64,000 nucleotides of DNA from Arthrobacter sp. zg-Y20 (GCF_030142075.1 NZ_CP126241.1:1054001-1118000); one strand, 5' to 3'; shown: positions 46,352 to 56,110, counted from the stretch's first letter. The notes: generated by a model from the letters alone, not told the origin. A program made the numbers and translations.

Positions 46352-49114
46352 GTGCAGCCTCATGATGATCAGCCGACCTCCACCCGCCTTCACACCGGAC
46401 CTGTCCAGGGCCCGCCTCCCGACCCGGGTTCCGGCCTCCAGCCCCCGCCCGCCGTCGTCGGCAGGACCGCGGTGCTGGAGGAAATCCTGAAAGCACTCTC
46501 CGGGACCGCCCAGGGCACGGGCTGCGTTCTGGTGGGAGACACCGGCATCGGGAAGACAGCCGTGATGCAGCACGTGCTCCGGCACCTGCAGGATGAAATG
46601 TACGTTGTCCAGGTCCGCGGTTCCGAATTCGCCGGCCGGACCCCGTTCGGTGCCCTGACGTTCCTGCTCTCGGACCTGGAACCGGAACTGTCCACCCACC
46701 CTGTCATGATCCTGCGCGGCCTGACCCAGCTGGTCCGGGAACGTTCCGGTGGCCGGCCCGTGCTGCTCGCCGTGGACAACGCCGAGGACCTGGATGAATT
46801 CTCCGCCATGGTCCTGACCCAGATGGTGCTGAACCGCAGCGCCGGAATGCTTGTGGCCTTCCGCGACTTCAGTTCCGCTCCGGGCGAGTTCACGGGGCTG
46901 TGGCGCGACGGCATTCTGGCCCGCGTTGACCTGGAACCTCTGGACGTGCAGGAAGCCGCCGCCTACCTGGCCTCATTACTGGGCGGGGCCGTTTCCCGGG
47001 CGGCCGCGGCAGCGCTGTGCGGTTACGCCGGCGGCAATCCCCACCTGCTGGCACTGGCCCGGCACGATTTCGAGGACGCCGGAGCACTTAGGCATCACAA
47101 CGGCACCTGGATACTCGCCGATGGGGAGGAAATCCGGGGCGGCCGGGTTGCCGCCGCGGTCCTGGGTGTCCTCACCGGACTGAGCGCTGCACAGACACAG
47201 CTGCTGCAGCTGCTGGCCATGGCGGGGTCGCTGCCGCTGCCGGTGGCGCTGGGACAGCTGGACAGTACTGAACTTGACGAGCTCCAGGAACGCCGGCTGG
47301 TCAGCCTTGATGCCCGCCCTGTTCCCGATGTGCTGGTGAGCAACCCTGTGCTGGAGCGCTCCATCCGGGCCGGGCTGAGCACTTCGCGGAAGCGGTTGCT
47401 TTTTGAGGAGCTCGGCCCCTCGCTGAACTCCCTGGAAGGTTTTGTCCTTGATCCCGTAGTGCTTGCACGCTGGCTTGAGGACATCGGCGAAATCCCCGCA
47501 ACGGAGCTGGCGGTACGCGCAGCACGCAGGGCCACTGCGGCACAGGACCCCGCAACGGCAATCCGGCTGCTCACCGCGGCGGCCGGATCCGGTGACAGCG
47601 CCGGCGCCGTCGTCGAATTGGCCCGTGCGAGGACGGCGCAGGGCGAATACGGTGCAGCTTTGGGGGTCCTCGCCCGGTTCAGGGGCGGTGAGCAGGTGCC
47701 CTCCCGGGAAGAACGCGTCCGCCTCCTGCTGGCCGAAAGCAGGGTGCTGTGCATTGAGGCCACCGGCCTGCGGGACCCGCGCTCAACGGATGCCCCCGCC
47801 GAACCCGCCAGGATGCGCCACACCGACCTGTTCGCCCAGGCAGAGCAGGAAGCGGCGGGACTCGACCAGCACCTTGCCGGTACTGCCGAGTTGAGGCGTG
47901 AACTCGCCGCAGCCCGGGCGGAATGCCACTCCGCCCACGGACGGTTCCAGGAAAACATCGCCTACCTGGCCGAGCTCGACCGGCAGGACACGGGCGCGGA
48001 TCCGGAATTCGGTATCCAACGGGCAGCATTCCGCTGCGAAGCGTGGGGGATGACCAACCGGCAGGACGACGCCGTCGAACTGGCCGGGAAGGTGGAAAAG
48101 CTGCTGGAAAGTGCGCAGATCAGCCCGGGGACGCGGGCCAGGGTGGTGGGCCGGCTGCTGCACACGTATCTGCTGACGGGCGCCCTCCCGGCATGCGGGC
48201 GGCTGCTGGCCAGATCGGCTGCAGCCGGTATGGAAGGCAGCTACACGGAATTGGCAGAAGGTTTGCTGCATGCCTTCGCCGGACGGCCGGACGCCGCGCT
48301 CCCGGCGCTAACGGCCACGGTCAACCAGCTTGCCGTCACCGGACCGGCAGCATTCCTGCCGCTCGCCGCAGCAGCCGCAGCGTATTGCCACGCGGTGGAA
48401 GGCCATACGGAAACCGCGCGCCAGTACCTGCAGATGCAGCGTGCTGCAGCCGACGGCGGCCCCTGGGCCGTACGCCGGGGAGCCCGCCACTTCGCCGCCC
48501 TGGCCGAGGCTGCGCTGGGAGCGGAAACGGGCAGCACCCGGTTTTCCTCCCTCGCGGCCCAGGACCACCGCCGTGGTGCCTACGCCTACGAGCTGCTGGC
48601 CCGAATCACCGCCATGCGGCTGGGGGATGCTGAAAGCCTGGACGACGTTCTGGCCGTTGCCGCCAACCAGCAAGGGGACTTTGCCTCCCTTTGTGAAAGC
48701 TACGCCAAGGGTTTGGGCAACGCCGACGCGCAACTGCTCCTGCGGGCCTCGGAAATAGCATCCGGTTCCGGGCACGTGATGCTGGCTCGGGAAATTTCCG
48801 AACATGCGCTGGGTATCGCCTCCGGCGCCGGGGACCGGGCGACCGTCCGTTTCATCCACCGCAGCCGCCGGGTGGCAGCCCCGGATCCGGCCGCCGAGGC
48901 GGCCGACGAATTCCTCGGCGCGCTCACCGCCCGGGAACGCTCGATTGCGCGGAAGGCCGCGGCCGGCACCAGCAACAAGAAAATCGCCGAGGAACTGGGC
49001 ATATCCGTCCGGACGGTGGAAGGGCACCTGTATCAGGTGTACTCGAAACTCCATGTGGGCAGCAGGCGGGAACTGGCACGGACCATCGCGGAACAGTCAG
49101 GGGCAAAGAAATGA
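46352..49114 (+). CDS. Regulator 4 of array: P-loop ATPase with C-terminal LuxR HTH
   Basis: About 920 residues from GTG 46352 (chosen by codon bias; GTG 46226 would add 42 residues). A Pro-rich start precedes Walker A GDTGIGKT (62-69), PFGAL near 98 and Walker B LLAVDNAED (138-146). A helical region leads to an HTH with LTARERSIARKAAAGTSNKKI and recognition helix SVRTVEGHLYQVY. Its ATPase half resembles regulators 1 and 3, while its HTH resembles regulators 2 and 5. Its stop overlaps the ATG of regulator 5 by 4 bases. Confidence 0.88.
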   Translation: MQPHDDQPTSTRLHTGPVQGPPPDPGSGLQPPPAVVGRTAVLEEILKALSGTAQGTGCVLVGDTGIGKTAVMQHVLRHLQDEMYVVQVRGSEFAGRTPFGALTFLLSDLEPELSTHPVMILRGLTQLVRERSGGRPVLLAVDNAEDLDEFSAMVLTQMVLNRSAGMLVAFRDFSSAPGEFTGLWRDGILARVDLEPLDVQEAAAYLASLLGGAVSRAAAAALCGYAGGNPHLLALARHDFEDAGALRHHNGTWILADGEEIRGGRVAAAVLGVLTGLSAAQTQLLQLLAMAGSLPLPVALGQLDSTELDELQERRLVSLDARPVPDVLVSNPVLERSIRAGLSTSRKRLLFEELGPSLNSLEGFVLDPVVLARWLEDIGEIPATELAVRAARRATAAQDPATAIRLLTAAAGSGDSAGAVVELARARTAQGEYGAALGVLARFRGGEQVPSREERVRLLLAESRVLCIEATGLRDPRSTDAPAEPARMRHTDLFAQAEQEAAGLDQHLAGTAELRRELAAARAECHSAHGRFQENIAYLAELDRQDTGADPEFGIQRAAFRCEAWGMTNRQDDAVELAGKVEKLLESAQISPGTRARVVGRLLHTYLLTGALPACGRLLARSAAAGMEGSYTELAEGLLHAFAGRPDAALPALTATVNQLAVTGPAAFLPLAAAAAAYCHAVEGHTETARQYLQMQRAAADGGPWAVRRGARHFAALAEAALGAETGSTRFSSLAAQDHRRGAYAYELLARITAMRLGDAESLDDVLAVAANQQGDFASLCESYAKGLGNADAQLLLRASEIASGSGHVMLAREISEHALGIASGAGDRATVRFIHRSRRVAAPDPAAEAADEFLGALTARERSIARKAAAGTSNKKIAEELGISVRTVEGHLYQVYSKLHVGSRRELARTIAEQSGAKK

Positions 49115-51864
49115 CACTATGGGGGCACGACCGGCAGCTGTTTGGCCGCGAACGCGAACTAGCCGAAGTAACCAGCCGGCTGCTGGACCCGGGCCTGCGC
49201 GGGGTTCTCATTCTCGGTGCCGAGGGCATCGGAAAGTCTTCCCTGGCCGAACAGGCAGCGGACCGGCTCGCCTCAATCATGGCGCCCTACTACGTCTGCG
49301 GCAGCCCCGTGCTGTCCACCATGCAGTACGGCATCCTGTCCACCTATCTGGGATCGGCCACGGCGGCGGAGATGGAATCCCCGCTGTCAGTGCTGAGGAC
49401 CGTACGGGCGCATTTCCAGCGGCTGACTGAGACCAGCGGCATGCAGAGCCTGCTGGTCGTGGACAACGCCCAGCATATTGACGAGGCCAGTGCCCACCTG
49501 CTGACCCAGCTGGCCATGTCCGGTGAACTGCGTTTGATGGTGATTTCCCGGGCGCGGGCTCCCCGCATCCATGAGCTGCTGTCGCTCGCCCGTGACGGCC
49601 TGCTGGCCCGGATCGACCTGGGACCGTTGTCCCGGCAGGCGGTCCATGAGTTCTGCGTCAGCGTCCTCGGCGGCCCCCTCCTGCAAGCCTCCTCCACGCT
49701 GCTCAGCCGCATGTCCGGGGGCAACCCGCTCTATGTCAAGGAACTGCTTGGCCGCGCACAGCGGCAGCGCCGGCTGGTGGAGGCCAACGGGGCCTGGTTC
49801 CTCACCCAGGAACCGGACTGCGTCGACACCTCGCTGGTGGACCTGGTCAAAGGAATGCTTGCGGCACGGACCCCGGCAGAACGGAATGTGCTTGAGACGG
49901 TGGCTCTGGCAGGCCGGTTGCCGCGTGCGGTGGTCTCGGCGGTGGCCGACGACGAGGCGGTGCGCTCGCTGGTGATCGACGGACTCCTGGAGATTCTTCC
50001 CGACCGTGACGAGTCGGCGCATCTGGTGCAGCCCCTGCACGCAGAGATCATCCGCAGCTTGGTGCCGGTGGCACGCAGCGCGGAGATCCGTGCACGGGTG
50101 CTCGCCCGCTACACCCCGGTGTCAGGACCCGAACCGGACCACGAGACCGGCGCCGTCCTCCGCCGCACCGAGTGGGCGTTGGACTGCGGTGAACGCCTGG
50201 GGGCGGAAGAACTGCTGTCAGCCGCGCGGATGGCCAACGGTGCCGGCGACCCCGTCCGCGGGCAGCGCTTCGCCGCAGCGGTTCACGCTTTGCCGTTCCG
50301 AACCGCAGCCGAGGTGGAACTTGCTGTCGCCTGTGCCCAGCAAGGCAGCTACTCCTGGGCACGTGCCAGGCTGGAGGACCTGGCAGAAGGAATCCGGGAA
50401 GGCAGCGGCACGGGATGGGACCAGGACAGCCTGCACCGGGCTTCCTTCACCGGTGCGCTGCTGCTGCGCCAGACCAGCGGCCGGAGCACGGAACTTCCCC
50501 TGATGGCCGACCGGTGGTTGGCAGCTGCCGCGGAAGTAGCTTCGCGGCAAAGCGCAGGTGGCTCAGTGCCCGCACAGGTGCGTGCGGCTACGGAAGTCCT
50601 GCGTGTCGCGGCGCTGGTGATGGAAGGAGACTTCAGCCGGGCCCGGACGCAGCTTGCGGAACTGGTCAAGGAGGAGTCTCCAGCCCGCAGCCACGCGGAC
50701 GGAGAACGGCTGCTGGTAGCCCACGGTCTTTACGCTGAAGTTCTGGCCGCGTGCGGCGAAGTGGGTGCCGCCCTGAAACACGCCCTGTCCGCAGCGAATC
50801 TGCTCAACTCCGCCGACGGTAAACTGCAGAGCTATTCCGGTTTCGTTTTTGTGCGGCAGGCACAGTCCCTGCTTCATTCCGGGCGTTATGCCCAGTTGGA
50901 CCAGCTCCTGGCCAGGATGCACGCTGGTCCGCAGCACCTGCTGATCAGCTTGGGCGGGACCCTGGGAGTTTTTGAAGCGGCCCTTGAAATCCACCGGGGT
51001 CGGCTGCACGAAGGGCTGCGCCGGTTGCGGCCTGCCGTGGAAGCGCTGCGGGACAGGGACCCGGAGCTGCTGCTTCCCTATGCCCTGGGCCTGGCCGGCT
51101 ACGCATCCACCGTAGTTGCCGACGGCACTCCGGCAGCGGGCTTCGCCGCCCAGGTCGAAGGGTCCCGCTACCGGGGGCCGGTGCACCTTTGGCTGACCGC
51201 GCAGGCTTACGCGGCGGCAGCCGAAGCGTCCCAATCCACGGAGGGTCCTACTTCCGGGCACCTTGCGGTGCTCGCTGCGCAGGCACGGGAAGCAGGCTTG
51301 CGCAGCACCGAAAAGGACATCCTGGAGCTGTGCCTGGCGGTGGGCGATCTTGCCCAGGCGGGACGCCTTGCCGAGCTGACCGCCGACTTTGAAGGCGGCG
51401 AGGCGGAAGCCCTGCATGCGTACGCCGTAGCCGTCGCCTCGGGCAACCCGGACCGCATGGTGGCTGCGGCCGAAGATGCCATCCGCGCGCAGAAATACCT
51501 CGTGGCAGTGGAGAGCATTGGCCATGCCATCCGTTTCTACGGAAACCACGGCAATCTCCGGCGCCAGCGTGCCCTGATCCAGCAGCTGCGCCGGCGCAGG
51601 GAAGAACTGGCGGGCGTCACCGTCTCATATCTGAGCCCGTCCCTGCACCTGGTCCGCCTGACACGGCGGGAACACGAGATTGTGGAACTGCTGCTCTCCG
51701 GGGCAACCAGCAAGGACATTGCCGCCCACTTCACCCTCTCCCAGCGCACCGTGGAGGGGCACGTCTACCGCATCTACGTGAAGCTCGGGATTAGCCGCCG
51801 GGCGGATCTGGAGTCCGCCTACCGGGCGCTTGAGCCCGGGCACCGCAGCAGTTCGCTGCTGTAG
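49111..51864 (+). CDS. Regulator 5 of array: P-loop ATPase with C-terminal LuxR HTH
   Basis: 917 residues. The start is FGRERELAEV, then Walker A GAEGIGKS (36-43), QYGIL near 72 and Walker B LLVVDNAQHID (114-124). Many Ala-rich helix pairs follow. The LuxR domain has LTRREHEIVELLLSGATSKDI and recognition helix SQRTVEGHVYRIY. It is coupled to regulator 4 through an ATGA overlap. It is the member nearest the polysaccharide operon, 256 bases before the sugar transferase, and so the first candidate to control it. Confidence 0.9.
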   Translation: MTLWGHDRQLFGRERELAEVTSRLLDPGLRGVLILGAEGIGKSSLAEQAADRLASIMAPYYVCGSPVLSTMQYGILSTYLGSATAAEMESPLSVLRTVRAHFQRLTETSGMQSLLVVDNAQHIDEASAHLLTQLAMSGELRLMVISRARAPRIHELLSLARDGLLARIDLGPLSRQAVHEFCVSVLGGPLLQASSTLLSRMSGGNPLYVKELLGRAQRQRRLVEANGAWFLTQEPDCVDTSLVDLVKGMLAARTPAERNVLETVALAGRLPRAVVSAVADDEAVRSLVIDGLLEILPDRDESAHLVQPLHAEIIRSLVPVARSAEIRARVLARYTPVSGPEPDHETGAVLRRTEWALDCGERLGAEELLSAARMANGAGDPVRGQRFAAAVHALPFRTAAEVELAVACAQQGSYSWARARLEDLAEGIREGSGTGWDQDSLHRASFTGALLLRQTSGRSTELPLMADRWLAAAAEVASRQSAGGSVPAQVRAATEVLRVAALVMEGDFSRARTQLAELVKEESPARSHADGERLLVAHGLYAEVLAACGEVGAALKHALSAANLLNSADGKLQSYSGFVFVRQAQSLLHSGRYAQLDQLLARMHAGPQHLLISLGGTLGVFEAALEIHRGRLHEGLRRLRPAVEALRDRDPELLLPYALGLAGYASTVVADGTPAAGFAAQVEGSRYRGPVHLWLTAQAYAAAAEASQSTEGPTSGHLAVLAAQAREAGLRSTEKDILELCLAVGDLAQAGRLAELTADFEGGEAEALHAYAVAVASGNPDRMVAAAEDAIRAQKYLVAVESIGHAIRFYGNHGNLRRQRALIQQLRRRREELAGVTVSYLSPSLHLVRLTRREHEIVELLLSGATSKDIAAHFTLSQRTVEGHVYRIYVKLGISRRADLESAYRALEPGHRSSSLL

Positions 51865-52120
51865 GAAGTGCCTCCGCCACCAGCCTTTTCCGTCCTGACG
51901 GAACCGTGCCCGGTGGGGCTGCTGTTTCGGCTGTTAATACATACTTCCATCGTCTAAGAGTTTCGTCTCCCCAAGCTGAGTAGTGAGACCCAAAACAACG
52001 GCGTCAGACGTGCCGGGCCGGGTATGAGGTACTCGTGTCTGCCGCATTTGGCGCTCCTAGGCTGAGGCCAATCCAGTATTTCAAAGGTCTTAATTGCGGG
52101 TTGTTCTTGGGGGACGGAAG
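51865..52120 (+). promoter_or_regulatory. Upstream region of the polysaccharide operon
   Basis: A hairpin TTCCGT/ACGGAA (51888-51903) lies shortly after regulator 5. A relatively AT-rich stretch at 51930-51944 (GCTGTTAATACATAC) nearly repeats the sequence before glmU at 33645. No gene is seen. ATG 52121 is preceded by GGGGGACGGAAG. Confidence 0.45.
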
Positions 52121-53647
52121 ATGACGGCAGTACAGGAATCCGGGACTGAAGTTCTCCACGCACCCACCTTCACTTTCCCCAGCTTTACCACCCAGGGTGT
52201 GTTCGGCCGGGACGGCCACAGGCGAAGCGCAGCAGTGGCCTGGAGCCGGCGGTACTGCCGTATCCTTGCAGCCTCCGACGCCCTCGTGGTGGCGGCCTCG
52301 GTCCTGGCAGGACACCTCTGGCAATTCGGCGGGCAAACCCCGGCGGTCCGGATCGGACCCTTTTATGCCGGGGACCTCATGGTCTCGCTCCTTATCGGCT
52401 TGGCCTGGATGCTGGCCCTGCACGTGTACCGCAGCCGCGATGCCCGAATCACGGGTATCGGCACGGACGAGTACAAACGGGTAGTGAACGCCACCGTCAT
52501 GCTGGTCGGCAGCCTTGCCTTCGCCGCTGTGGTGTTCCAGGTGGACGTGGCCCGGGGATACTTCGGCCTGGTCTTCCCGGTCGGTGCCGTGGGACTGATC
52601 TGCACCCGGTGGCTCCTGAGAAGGTGGCTCAGCCGCAGGAGGCGCCAGGGATACTATCTGTCGAAGGTCGTGGTGCTGGGACGGCCGCGGGACGTGCGGT
52701 ACGTAGTGCACCAGATCAGCGGGAAGTCCGCCTACAAGGTGGTGGGCGTGGCCCTGAGCGGGAAACCCCGCAGCTTTTTCCAGGTGGACGGTGCGGTGCT
52801 GCCCGTGGTTTCGGACGAGGACTCCGTAGTTGGGGCGGTGGCAAGGGTGGGGGCAGACGCCGTCATAGTTGCCGGACCAACCAAGGGCGGCGGACAGTAT
52901 GTCCAGGAATTGGGCTGGGAACTGGAGGAATCGGCAACGGAGCTGATCCTGACAACCGGGCTGACCAGCGTTGCCGGGCCCCGGATCCATTCCCGGCCGG
53001 TGGAGGGCCTGCCGCTGATGCATGTGGAACTGCCCCAGTACTCCGGTGCCAGGCACGCACTCAAACGGGTTTTCGACATTGTCCTCTCCGCGGCGGCACT
53101 GATCATCCTGCTTCCGTTGATGGTCGTGCTCGGGCTGCTCGTCAAGCGGGACAGCCCCGGACCGGCGCTGTTCCGCCAGGAACGGGTAGGACGGGGCGGC
53201 AAAAAATTCCTCATGCTGAAGTTCCGTTCCATGGTTGAAACGGCTGAAGACGACTTGGTCGGCCTGCTGGACCGCAACGAGGGCGCTGGGCTGATGTTCA
53301 AGATCCGCAACGATCCGCGGATCACCCGGGTGGGGGCGTGGATGCGCCGCTACTCCCTCGATGAACTGCCGCAGTTCTGGAACGTCCTGATCGGGGATAT
53401 GTCCCTGGTGGGACCGCGTCCGCCGCTGCAGCGGGAAGTGGATGGCTACCGCAACCGTGTCCACCGCCGCCTCTACATCAAGCCGGGGATCACGGGCATG
53501 TGGCAAACCAACGGCCGGTCCAACCTCAGCTGGCGGGACAGTGTCCGGCTGGACCTGTACTACGTGGAGAACTGGTCACTCACCGGCGACCTGATCATCC
53601 TCTGGCGCACGGTTGTCCAGATGTTCAAACCTCTGGGGTCCTACTGA
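52121..53647 (+). CDS. Initiating polyprenyl-phosphate sugar-1-phosphate transferase (WcaJ/CpsE-like)
   Basis: About 508 residues. Four N-terminal membrane helices (residues 45-185) precede a nucleotide-binding-like domain ([14 protein letters not shown]). The C-terminal 200 residues form the sugar transferase core: a membrane helix, then [45 protein letters not shown] and GITGMWQ. It transfers a sugar phosphate from a UDP-sugar to undecaprenyl phosphate, the first step of a repeat-unit glycan. The frame from TTG 52094 is rejected because its front is the ribosome site. It is first in the operon. Confidence 0.94.
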   Translation: MTAVQESGTEVLHAPTFTFPSFTTQGVFGRDGHRRSAAVAWSRRYCRILAASDALVVAASVLAGHLWQFGGQTPAVRIGPFYAGDLMVSLLIGLAWMLALHVYRSRDARITGIGTDEYKRVVNATVMLVGSLAFAAVVFQVDVARGYFGLVFPVGAVGLICTRWLLRRWLSRRRRQGYYLSKVVVLGRPRDVRYVVHQISGKSAYKVVGVALSGKPRSFFQVDGAVLPVVSDEDSVVGAVARVGADAVIVAGPTKGGGQYVQELGWELEESATELILTTGLTSVAGPRIHSRPVEGLPLMHVELPQYSGARHALKRVFDIVLSAAALIILLPLMVVLGLLVKRDSPGPALFRQERVGRGGKKFLMLKFRSMVETAEDDLVGLLDRNEGAGLMFKIRNDPRITRVGAWMRRYSLDELPQFWNVLIGDMSLVGPRPPLQREVDGYRNRVHRRLYIKPGITGMWQTNGRSNLSWRDSVRLDLYYVENWSLTGDLIILWRTVVQMFKPLGSY

Positions 53648-53706
53648 TGGCCCCCGGGAGCTCAGTCCCCTCCATCCACTTCATCCACTCTGGGAAGGCG
53701 GCAACC

Positions 53707-54147
53707 ATGGCCATCCGCATAGGCTACGCCGCAGGCGCTTTCGACCTGTTCCACATAGGCCACCTCAACATCCTCCGCCATGCCAGGAGCCAGTGCGACT
53801 ACCTCATAGCCGGAGTGGTTTCCGATGAACTCTGCGAGGCCCGCAAGGGCCGGCCTCCGGTCATTCCGCTGACGGAGCGCCTCGAGATTGTCCGGGGACT
53901 GCAGTGTGTGGACCGGGCTGTCGCGGAGGTCCTGCCGGACAAAATGGATACCTGGCAGCAACTGCGCTTCAATGTTTTTTTCAAGGGCGATGACTGGCGG
54001 GGTACCCCGGCCGGAACGGCACTGGAGGAGTCCTTTGCCGCCGTCGGCGTGGAAGTCGTGTACTTCCCCTACACAGTCCAAACGTCCAGTACCCGGCTGC
54101 GCCGGAGCCTGGAAATCCTGGATGCCGCAGCCGGGGGGCGGCTGTGA
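53707..54147 (+). CDS. TagD-like cytidylyltransferase
   Basis: A 146-residue nucleotidyltransferase. GAFDLFHIGHLNIL contains the HxGH motif; RLEIVRGLQCVD, FFKGDDWRG and the C-terminal TVQTSSTRLRR follow the pattern of glycerol-3-phosphate cytidylyltransferases. It would couple CTP to an alcohol phosphate. ATG 53707 follows GGAAGG at 8 bases; ATG 53647, which overlaps the previous stop, would add 20 unusual residues. The actual substrate (glycerol phosphate or another polyol phosphate) is unknown. Confidence 0.9.
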   Translation: MAIRIGYAAGAFDLFHIGHLNILRHARSQCDYLIAGVVSDELCEARKGRPPVIPLTERLEIVRGLQCVDRAVAEVLPDKMDTWQQLRFNVFFKGDDWRGTPAGTALEESFAAVGVEVVYFPYTVQTSSTRLRRSLEILDAAAGGRL

Positions 54148-55325
54148 GGGGGCCGGCCCGGCAGGTGCAGCCCGGCCTGCGCATCGCAATGGTGGGGACC
54201 CGCGGGGTGCCGGCCCGCTACGGCGGATTCGAGACCTGCGTGGAGCAGGTGGGACAACGCCTTGCGGCACGCGGGCACGAGGTTACGGTCTACTGCCGTA
54301 CCGACAGCCAGACCGACACGTCCGAAACCGAGTACCTGGGGATGGAGCTGGTGTATCTGCCGGCACTCCACCGGCGCACCTTGGAGACCCTGACGCACAC
54401 CGGCCTCAGCGTGCTGCACCTGCTGCGGCACCGGCCCGATGCTGCCATAGTCTTCAACGCGGCCAACTCACCGTGGCTGCCGCTGCTGCGCACGGCACGC
54501 ATCCCGGTGGCCACGCATGTGGACGGGTTGGAGTGGAAGCGCGCCAAATGGGGGCCGGCGGGCCAGCGGTACTACCGGGGCGCAGAGGCACTGGCGGTGC
54601 GCTTTTCCGATGCCCTGATCGCCGACGCCCAAGGCATCCAGGACTACTACAGGGACAAGTTCGGCGCTGACAGCACCCTGCTGACGTACGGGGCTCCGGC
54701 GATCAGCGGCGCCGGCAGCCGGCGCCTGGCGGAGGTGGACCTTGTGCCGGGCCAATACCAGCTGGTGGTGGCCCGGATGGAACCGGAAAACCATGTCCAC
54801 CTGATTGTGGAGGGGTATGTGCACAGCGGGTCCGAGCTGCCGCTCGTTGTAGTGGGCAGCGCACCCTATTCCGAGCGCTACACCGCCGCCATCCGGCGCG
54901 CTGCCGACTCCCGGGTGCGTTTCCTGGGCGGTGTATGGGACCAGGAACTGCTGGACCAGCTGTACGCCAATGCCCGGGTCTATTGGCACGGGCATTCCGT
55001 AGGCGGAACCAACCCGTCCCTGCTGCGGGCCATGGGTGCCGGCACAGCGGTCAATGCATTCGACGTCGGCTTCAACCGCGAGGTCCTGGGCGATGCCGGA
55101 CGGTTCTTCCGGACGGCCGAAGACGTAGCCAAACTGGCGCTTGACGCTGAGGAATCGCCCGCAGCCATAGCCGAACGCGGCCTGGCGTCCACCCGTGAAG
55201 CAGCACGCTACGACTGGACGGAAGTATCCCGCGGATATGAACGCCTGGTGCAGGAACTTGCTGCCGGGGAAGGAGGGCCCCCGCGGCCCTCCCGGCGCCG
55301 CCGGAGGGGGGTGGCGGCATCGTGA
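54144..55325 (+). CDS. Family-1-type glycosyltransferase with DUF1972 N-terminus
   Basis: A 393-residue GT-B enzyme. The N-terminus IAMVGTRGVPARYGGFETCV is the DUF1972 signature found in rhamnosyl- or similar transferases. The C-terminal half contains GGVWDQELLDQLYANA and HGHSVGGTNPSLLRAMGAG, the donor-binding region. It probably adds a sugar to the lipid-linked repeat unit at the cytoplasmic face. GTG 54144 overlaps the cytidylyltransferase stop (GTGA), so translation is coupled. The sugar is unknown. Confidence 0.92.
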   Translation: MRGPARQVQPGLRIAMVGTRGVPARYGGFETCVEQVGQRLAARGHEVTVYCRTDSQTDTSETEYLGMELVYLPALHRRTLETLTHTGLSVLHLLRHRPDAAIVFNAANSPWLPLLRTARIPVATHVDGLEWKRAKWGPAGQRYYRGAEALAVRFSDALIADAQGIQDYYRDKFGADSTLLTYGAPAISGAGSRRLAEVDLVPGQYQLVVARMEPENHVHLIVEGYVHSGSELPLVVVGSAPYSERYTAAIRRAADSRVRFLGGVWDQELLDQLYANARVYWHGHSVGGTNPSLLRAMGAGTAVNAFDVGFNREVLGDAGRFFRTAEDVAKLALDAEESPAAIAERGLASTREAARYDWTEVSRGYERLVQELAAGEGGPPRPSRRRRRGVAAS

Positions 55326-56110
55326 CGCAGAGAACGCACGCGCCCGCCGCTCCCGCGCACCGGGCATCACCCCGGACCCCGGGATATGCAGCCACCGTGC
55401 ACTCCCTGGCGGCTGCCCAGAAACGGGCCGCGCCGGGAGCCCCGGCGTATTCGCTCTTTATCAACCGCCGGGCCGGACGCTACCTGGCCGCCGCGTGCCA
55501 CCTGCTGGGGATGACGCCCAATGCCGTGAGTGCGGTCAGCGCGGCGTTCACCTTCAGCGGCATCTTGATCCTGGCCCTGGCTGCACCGTCCTGGCTCAGC
55601 GCGGCCGGCATCTGCTTCTGCCTGGTCCTGGGCTACGCCTTCGATTCAGCGGACGGGCAGGTTGCACGGCTGCGCGGCGGAAGCTCACTGGCAGGGGAGT
55701 GGCTGGACCACGTCCTGGACAGCATCAAGCTCTCCTGCCTGCACCTGGCCGTGGCACTCTGGGCGTTCAGGCTCGACGGCGGCCCGGAGCAGGCCTGGCT
55801 GCTGGTTCCCCTGGGATTCACGGTGGTGGCCAATGTGTCCTTTTTCGCCATGATCCTGAACGACCAGTTGAAAACCGGCCACGCGCTTAGGGCCGGGCAA
55901 GCCGCCGCTGTGCGCACGGGAAACCTGCGCCGTTCGCTTGTACTGATCCCCACCGATTACGGCTTCCTTTGCCTGTTGTTCCTGCTCACCGCACTGCCGG
56001 AGGTTTTTGTGCCCGTCTACACCGCTGTCTTTATCCTCAACTTCCTGCACCTGGCGCTCGCCGCACCGAAATGGTTCCTGGACATGATCCGGCTGGAGGC
56101 ACGCTCATGA
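55322..56110 (+). CDS. CDP-alcohol phosphotransferase family membrane protein
   Basis: A 262-residue integral membrane protein. The complete family motif D-x2-DG-x2-AR-x8-G-x3-D-x3-D is present, starting in DSADGQVARL and ending in GEWLDHVLD. It would transfer a phospho-alcohol from a CDP-activated donor, or use CDP-diacylglycerol, to an acceptor alcohol. About six helices are visible; an 80-residue hydrophilic front precedes them. The GTG start overlaps the preceding stop by 4 bases. Finding it in one operon with a cytidylyltransferase suggests that the two make and use a CDP-alcohol. Confidence 0.92.
   Translation: MTQRTHAPAAPAHRASPRTPGYAATVHSLAAAQKRAAPGAPAYSLFINRRAGRYLAAACHLLGMTPNAVSAVSAAFTFSGILILALAAPSWLSAAGICFCLVLGYAFDSADGQVARLRGGSSLAGEWLDHVLDSIKLSCLHLAVALWAFRLDGGPEQAWLLVPLGFTVVANVSFFAMILNDQLKTGHALRAGQAAAVRTGNLRRSLVLIPTDYGFLCLLFLLTALPEVFVPVYTAVFILNFLHLALAAPKWFLDMIRLEARS

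Noticed and set aside
38148-51864. Antiphage STAND (Avs-like) defence cluster
   Set aside because: The proteins have P-loop ATPases with helical regions, but each ends in a LuxR DNA-binding domain and none has a nuclease or other effector, so transcription regulation fits better.
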